DNA of 64,000 bases. It comes from Mucilaginibacter glaciei (lineage in GTDB: Bacteria; Bacteroidota; Bacteroidia; Sphingobacteriales; Sphingobacteriaceae). The DNA is taken from contig NZ_JACWMX010000008.1 of NCBI RefSeq assembly GCF_014773245.1, positions 124,001 through 188,000 on the forward strand, given 5' to 3'. The stretch's first letter is position 1. Each line of letters opens with the position of its first letter. Shown here in pieces: positions 59,521 through 64,000 of the stretch. The notes under the pieces were generated by a model, which saw nothing but the letters and a program-made list of their open reading frames with translations, ran no database searches and was not told the DNA's origin. Both the position numbers and the translations under genes were made by a program.

Positions 59521-62238
59521 TTATTTAACAGTATATCGTAAAACGTACCTGCCCAGGTTACCGTCGGCATCAATTCCTTCAATAGTTGCACGGTAAGTGC
59601 CGCGCCCGTCGGCGTTAAAAAAGTCGAACGTTGCCGCGCCTGTTTTATCGGTCAATACTTTAGGGTTCCAATAAATAGTCGATCTTAAGTCCGGGCCGCC
59701 CATCGGTTTGCCAACCAAATACCTTGGCGAGTAAAATTCTTTGGTAACCGCAAAGCCGTTCGCTGTGTAAGTTACTTCATAAGGCTTGGGGATAAGATCC
59801 TGCATTTGAGCAAAAGAGATCTTTGTTTTGTTGATCTTTCTCATGTTTACCAATATCAAACCCGCAGTACCGGTTTGTTTATTGGCCCCGCTAAAACCGT
59901 CGGTTTTGTAAACTTCCACACTTTCTACGTCATCGCCTCTTACTGTTGATAGGGCTGTAGCATCAACTGGTTTGCCATCCAGATATATTTGTATGGGCAG
60001 TTTGTCACTGCTGTTATAGTTGCGTATAAAATAAAATAAACCATTATCAGCTGTGATGCCCAGCACCATTGATGGCAGGCAGTTAAAAAGTGAGGGACAG
60101 CCCTTAAAAACTTCAGCTCCAACAGTTTGATCTGGAATGGTAGGCAATCCCGTCAATCCGGGCCAGTCGCGGTGTAACGGTTTTTTGTATACGGTGGCCT
60201 TGATCACTACTTCCTTTAAAATATGCTGGCTATCATAAACTTTCTTACTGTTGGCCAGGTAGGGTTTAAAGGTGCTGTCGATGTTTGGTATCTCGTCATA
60301 AACATAATTATTTTTTGACGCAGGCTGGTAAGACTCGCCGTTGATGCTTACAGCCATATTTTTGCTTAATGGATTGTTACGGGCTGTGATCGTTACCTGT
60401 GCGGAATCTTTAAAAGTTAATTTGGAGAATTTAAAATTACCTACCATGTCGGTATAGGTTTCTTCAGATGCCTTCCCCGGCATTTGCAATAATAAGTTAC
60501 CTTTAGAGACAGGCATCCCGGTGTTGGTTCTTAATATCCCGCTTATCTCCAGCCCCTGTTGTTCGGGATATAGGTAAATCTGCGGATATTTGCCAACCAG
60601 TATATTTGAGTAAGAGATGCGGCGATAACCCTGTGTAAGCATCAGCACATCCAGATCGTCGGCGGCATTTGTATTTTTAGCCAGAAAGTAGTAGTTAGGT
60701 TTTTCTACGTACCCCTTTAGCTCAGATGAAAGCAACAGGTTAGATAATATGGTGGTTTCATTATTCTCGTCAAACGGTACTTTACCCTCATCGATAACAG
60801 CTACCGAGAAGTTACCCATAACGGGCAAGGTTTTGCTTTTTGCATTAACTACCATTTTAACATTCTGGCGTGTGTTGTAGATTTTTTTATCGGCCGTTAC
60901 AGTAAGGTTCATGGCATCGTTATTTTGTATAAACACAATGCGTTCGCTTACCGGTACGCCTGTGGCGGTAAACAAGGTGAACTGGACAATGCCGGTAGGA
61001 AATTTGCTTTTTTGAATTGCAGAACTATAAACGGCGGCATCCAGTTTGGTTTGTGCAGCAAATAAAATTGTGCCGCCTGTTTGTGCGATAATATAGTATT
61101 GCTTGTTTTGGTTATTAGTAAAGTATGGCGCGTTAGCCGATATTTTAAGCGTGACAGTTGCCGGGTCGGTGTTAAAAAGGGCCATGGTAATACCTGCGGG
61201 CCTTATCCTTGGCAAATCATAAGTGGTTTTGGTGCCATCAGCAAAGGTAATGTTGGCTTTGTAACTCTTGCCGTCTTCCGGCGATAGGGCAAAAACGCCC
61301 ATGCCTAAATGCTGGGTGCTAATAGCGGCAACTTCCGCACCTGTATTGTCTGTAATGTTACCCTTAACGTTCAGGCCCAATCCGTTTGTGCCTATCGCCT
61401 TAAAAGCCACTTTAGAGCGCACGCCTACCAAAAGATCGCCGCCTTCCGGAAAAAACTGAACGTCTTTTATACCGGCGGCTGTTTTTAACGGAAACATTTT
61501 AAGAACCGGCTTACGCGAGCCGGTATCTATAATAGTGGTAAGTATTGCTGATTGCAAAACCGAAGCATTATCACCTGTAAAATCCAGGTTAAAAAGGCCG
61601 TTTGCATCGGTATTGCCTTTGCCTTTACCAAGCTCATCACCATTAACTGCAGTTGCAGTCCAGGTTATCTTTTTATTGGCCAGGGGGGCTTCGCCGGGGT
61701 CTTTGTAGCTAATGCTTGCATTTATCCTGATACGCTTGTTAACCATAGCGGTATTAAAGGATATATTGGTACTTACAGCATTATCTACCGGATTGCCTAT
61801 TACCAAATTCTTGTTGAAAAAGTATTCCGGGTCGGAGTTGCGCATCCAGCCGGTGTAAGCCCTTAAATGGTAATTGCCTTCGGGATAAGCACCCGGGGTA
61901 AGGACAATGCTGCCCATTGCAAAACCGTTTACTACAGACAGTTTAACTTCTTTAACAATTGTATCCTGGCTATTGGCAATATCTATGTAAACAATTTTAC
62001 TTAAGGCCGATGGTAAATGCTTCTCAATAGTTACATAAGCTTTAAACCAAATTGTATCAGTAGCGGCATAATATGGCTTATCAAAGTGTAAATACACCTT
62101 TTCTATTGGGAAAGCCGCTGCGTATTTTGTTGTTTTGTCTAATATGGTAGTAAGGCCTACTGTATCCCGTTGTGCAAATGCCGAAGTAAAACAAGACGCG
62201 ATAAAAAAGAATAGGAATGCGGGTTTTTTGAAGTTCAT
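59521..62238 (-). CDS. Exported MG2-like / TonB-plug-containing surface protein
   Basis: 905 residues with signal peptide ending TSAFAQ. The N-terminal part (30-160) resembles an alpha-2-macroglobulin MG2 domain: VYLHFDKPYYAATDTIWFKAYV and YPEGNYHLRAYTGWM. Further beta-sandwich repeats follow. Around 555-610 is a carboxypeptidase-like regulatory segment (ISGILRTNTGMPVSKGNLLL), and a plug-like segment near 690-800 (LPIQIYLDGKPVDATALSTV; DDVESVEVYKTDGFSG). There is no 22-strand barrel, so it is not a TonB receptor. It probably sits in the outer membrane or periplasm; the function is unknown. Confidence 0.75.
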   Translation of the reverse strand: MNFKKPAFLFFFIASCFTSAFAQRDTVGLTTILDKTTKYAAAFPIEKVYLHFDKPYYAATDTIWFKAYVTIEKHLPSALSKIVYIDIANSQDTIVKEVKLSVVNGFAMGSIVLTPGAYPEGNYHLRAYTGWMRNSDPEYFFNKNLVIGNPVDNAVSTNISFNTAMVNKRIRINASISYKDPGEAPLANKKITWTATAVNGDELGKGKGNTDANGLFNLDFTGDNASVLQSAILTTIIDTGSRKPVLKMFPLKTAAGIKDVQFFPEGGDLLVGVRSKVAFKAIGTNGLGLNVKGNITDNTGAEVAAISTQHLGMGVFALSPEDGKSYKANITFADGTKTTYDLPRIRPAGITMALFNTDPATVTLKISANAPYFTNNQNKQYYIIAQTGGTILFAAQTKLDAAVYSSAIQKSKFPTGIVQFTLFTATGVPVSERIVFIQNNDAMNLTVTADKKIYNTRQNVKMVVNAKSKTLPVMGNFSVAVIDEGKVPFDENNETTILSNLLLSSELKGYVEKPNYYFLAKNTNAADDLDVLMLTQGYRRISYSNILVGKYPQIYLYPEQQGLEISGILRTNTGMPVSKGNLLLQMPGKASEETYTDMVGNFKFSKLTFKDSAQVTITARNNPLSKNMAVSINGESYQPASKNNYVYDEIPNIDSTFKPYLANSKKVYDSQHILKEVVIKATVYKKPLHRDWPGLTGLPTIPDQTVGAEVFKGCPSLFNCLPSMVLGITADNGLFYFIRNYNSSDKLPIQIYLDGKPVDATALSTVRGDDVESVEVYKTDGFSGANKQTGTAGLILVNMRKINKTKISFAQMQDLIPKPYEVTYTANGFAVTKEFYSPRYLVGKPMGGPDLRSTIYWNPKVLTDKTGAATFDFFNADGRGTYRATIEGIDADGNLGRYVLRYTVK

Positions 62239-62342
62239 TTTAGTTAAAAGTAGCGTTGGCTAATATAAACATTTAGCTTTATAGCATGTTGAATGCGTAG
62301 GCTTTTAACTTTATTTAACAGCTAATCGGTTATATATATTAT

Positions 62343-62813
62343 ATGGGTATTGAAATTGAAAGAAAGTTTTTGGTCGACCATGAAAAATGGGATGAGGAAA
62401 TCAAACCCACGGGTACGGTTTACAGGCAAGGTTATATATTAAGTGATGAGAAACGCACGGTAAGGATAAGAGTGGCCGACGATGTAGCCTATATCACTTT
62501 TAAAGGCGGCAGTACCGGCATCAGCCGCAGCGAATTTGAGTACACCATACCTGTTGAAGATGGTAACCAGATTTTACAGGAAATGGCCATATCTTCTGTC
62601 GAAAAGATGCGGTACAATATGGAATACGCCGGCAATACCTGGGAGGTTGACGTTTTTACAGGTAACAACGAAGGACTAATAATTGCCGAGATTGAACTGA
62701 GTAGTGAAGACCAACAATTTGACCGCCCTAAATGGGTTAGAGAGGAGGTTAGCGACGAGAGCCGGTATACCAATGCCTTACTTTCTGTAAATCCTTTTAA
62801 AAATTGGATATAA
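62343..62813 (+). CDS. CYTH-domain triphosphate tunnel metalloenzyme
   Basis: 156 residues beginning MGIEIERKFLV, the ExExK motif at Glu4-Glu6-Lys8 that binds triphosphate and metal. The alternating charged strands RTVRIRVADDVAYITFKGG and WEVDVFTGNNEGLIIAEIEL fit the tunnel. Family enzymes hydrolyse tripolyphosphate or thiamine triphosphate or make cAMP; short bacterial forms such as this are mostly phosphatases. Confidence 0.9.
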   Translation: MGIEIERKFLVDHEKWDEEIKPTGTVYRQGYILSDEKRTVRIRVADDVAYITFKGGSTGISRSEFEYTIPVEDGNQILQEMAISSVEKMRYNMEYAGNTWEVDVFTGNNEGLIIAEIELSSEDQQFDRPKWVREEVSDESRYTNALLSVNPFKNWI

Positions 62814-62840
62814 AAAAACCTGCTTTAAGCAGGTTTTTTT
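62812..62840. terminator. Bidirectional terminator after the CYTH gene
   Basis: AAAAAAACCTGC-TTTAA-GCAGGTTTTTTT pattern: a short stem flanked by A7 and T7, serving both this gene and the convergent one at 62860. Confidence 0.88.
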
Positions 62841-62859
62841 ATGTATGTGAAGTTATTGA

Positions 62860-63075
62860 CTACCAGCCAGTACCTTTTTTAGCATTGCCATTTTTAACGT
62901 GCTCTTCTGCGGTAGCTTTACCCATAATAGCTGCCATTTTGTTGCCTTCAGCGTCTTTGCCTGTTGCAATGTAACGACCTGATTTGATGTCGATAACAGG
63001 ATCAATCATCGGGACGTTTTTAGTTTTTGTTTTTACCGAGTAGGCGGTAATTCCACCTTTAGCTTCTGCTGCCAT
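62860..63075 (-). CDS. Small basic protein of unknown function
   Basis: Starting at MAAEAKGGITAYSVKTKTK (63075, 71 residues); the longer frame begins in A-rich leader sequence. It is Lys/Gly-rich and ends NAKKGTGW. No motifs for metal or nucleotide binding. It looks like a compact conserved family in Bacteroidetes, but I cannot name it. Confidence 0.6.
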   Translation of the reverse strand: MAAEAKGGITAYSVKTKTKNVPMIDPVIDIKSGRYIATGKDAEGNKMAAIMGKATAEEHVKNGNAKKGTGW

Positions 63076-63120
63076 GATAGTTTTGTTTAGTGTTTTTTTA
63101 AGTTTAACTGTAAATTGCAA

Positions 63121-63658
63121 TAATTGTTTTATTACCTGTTTGCTAAATTGTTAATTCCATAGGTAATAATCGCAATATGATTGGCAATATATGTATTTAT
63201 ACTTAACTAACAAACCTTTAAAAAGGTTCTCAACTTTTAAGAGTTATTAAAGGCTACGTAGCTTAATCTAAAAACTTGCCCTCACGGTAATAATTCTCTT
63301 AAAAGTAGCTTTCCTGTTCGAAAATGCGCTTTTCGGGCAAATTTATAAGGATTTGCTTAGCAGGGTACGCTTATACTTTTATTTAGTGTAATTCGATTGT
63401 TACAAAGCCAGGTTCAGTTATGTTTTTAATGCTTGAGGTACTCTTATATTAGTGCGCTATTATATATGGTGCCTTATTACTTAAGGCCGCCACACGAAAA
63501 CAAACAGCGCGGTAAATTAGTGCCAGAATATTGGCGGGGTTGATATAAACTTTCAGTTGGGGTGGGGCACCATTCATCAATACTTATCAAGACCGATCGC
63601 GCACTACTAACCTTTTGCAATTATAATTGTATTATAAATAACACTAAACTTTATACTT
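63121..63658. other. Gene-free stretch with small hairpins
   Basis: No supported gene in either strand. It contains several small stems (CCTTTAAAAAGG near 63212, CTCAACTTTTAAGAG near 63228) and is AT-rich. A small RNA cannot be excluded but no family was recognised. An antisense frame over 63607-63936 is a shadow of the following gene. Confidence 0.4.
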
Positions 63659-64000
63659 ATGAAACCATACCTTATTATATGTGCATTAGCATTAGCCTCG
63701 TGCGCAGGCAGCGGATCAAAAAACGGCGGCGATAATTTACAGGCAGACAGCGGCAAAAAAGATACATCGGCTGCTACAAAACTTAATACCCCGGCGCAAA
63801 ATATGGAGTATTGCTTTATACATACGGATGGTAAAAGTGCCAAAGATATTACGGCTATACACCTTGTAATTAATGCGAATAAGGTTAGTGGTGATATGAA
63901 CTGGTTACCCAAGGAAAAGGACAGGCGTAAAGGCACACTATCAGGTAGCCTTGAAGGGGATAATATTAAGGCGGTTTGGAGCTTTATGCAGGAAGGAACG
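63659..64000 (+). CDS. Lipoprotein, truncated by the window edge
   Basis: The frame is open from ATG 63659 to the end of the window (114 codons, no stop). MKPYLIICALALASC has a lipobox with Cys15 as the lipidated residue. A Gly/Ser/Lys-rich linker (GSGSKNGGDNLQADSGKKD) is followed by a domain starting MEYCFIHTDGKSAKDITAI with alternating strands. It is a periplasm-facing lipoprotein of unknown function; the C terminus is missing. Confidence 0.75.
   Translation, partial: MKPYLIICALALASCAGSGSKNGGDNLQADSGKKDTSAATKLNTPAQNMEYCFIHTDGKSAKDITAIHLVINANKVSGDMNWLPKEKDRRKGTLSGSLEGDNIKAVWSFMQEGT

Noticed and set aside
63121..63658. tmRNA, RNase P or SRP RNA in the gene-free stretch
   Set aside because: I looked for the tmRNA ends, the RNase P GAGGAAAGTC motif and SRP loop words and found none.
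63607..63936. Minus-strand 109-codon frame at the right edge
   Set aside because: It is antisense to a frame with a lipobox and extends into the gene-free stretch; no domain is seen.

Overview
The window is chromosomal DNA of a Bacteroidota, most likely a Sphingobacteriaceae member of the Mucilaginibacter/Pedobacter type. Reasons: Bacteroidetes-type promoters (TAnnTTTG -7 boxes, some with TTTG about 18-19 nt upstream), A-rich rather than Shine-Dalgarno-like start contexts, phylum-typical proteins (DUF4290 next to murA, GIN/DUF2807 head domains, LuxC-type acyl-CoA reductase, a MG2/TonB-plug exported protein), and several families of dispersed palindromic intergenic repeats. The genus is inferred from gene content only. 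I found no rRNA, tRNA, CRISPR array, transposase or phage gene.

Layout. 0.1-3.4 kb: membrane-bound multi-PAS hybrid histidine kinase. 3.4-6.8 kb: repeat-rich DNA and three exported GIN-domain proteins, the first two a tandem duplication that includes the upstream region. 6.9-11.5 kb: protein quality control (tig, clpP, clpX) and AMP nucleosidase. 11.7-20.2 kb: CBS-domain cystathionine/cysteine synthase, GT39-like glycosyltransferase, murA (catalytic Cys replaced by Asp), DUF4290 protein, enolase-superfamily epimerase and M20 dipeptidase. 20.2-24.9 kb: YbjQ, alpha/beta hydrolase, a DUF2520 oxidoreductase-like protein, [2Fe-2S] ferredoxin, iscX, kdsC, maf, then a GC-rich triple repeat. 24.9-33.4 kb: M1 peptidase, Ppx/GppA, an ABC-2 exporter pair, a sialidase-like propeller, dnaJ and grpE. 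33.5-37.7 kb: ftsE, a small unknown, luxC-like reductase, ferredoxin, NlpC/P60 hydrolase and a WD40 protein.

37.8-45.5 kb: a complete histidine operon on the minus strand, hisG-hisD-hisC-hisB-hisH-hisA-hisF-hisIE, with palindromic repeats in four of its gaps. Just upstream I read a short ORF absent from standard ORF calls, MEKFKLHHLHLHHHPVVNR, with six His in eight codons behind a good promoter. It is a strong candidate attenuation leader peptide (hisL). 45.6-54.4 kb: a GT-C-like membrane protein, an AT-rich orphan, gmhB, and gltB-gltD. 54.5-64 kb: OmdA-like protein, SpoU methyltransferase, galK with a translationally coupled small ORF, yciI with an HxlR-like operator, aldo/keto reductase, DUF1761 protein, a large MG2/plug protein, a CYTH protein, a small basic protein and a truncated lipoprotein at the right edge.

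The region is mainly housekeeping. The most notable items are the his leader, the repeat families, the duplicated GIN genes with matched ECF-type promoters, the Cys-to-Asp MurA, and 5' hairpins placed just after the promoters of tig and amn.
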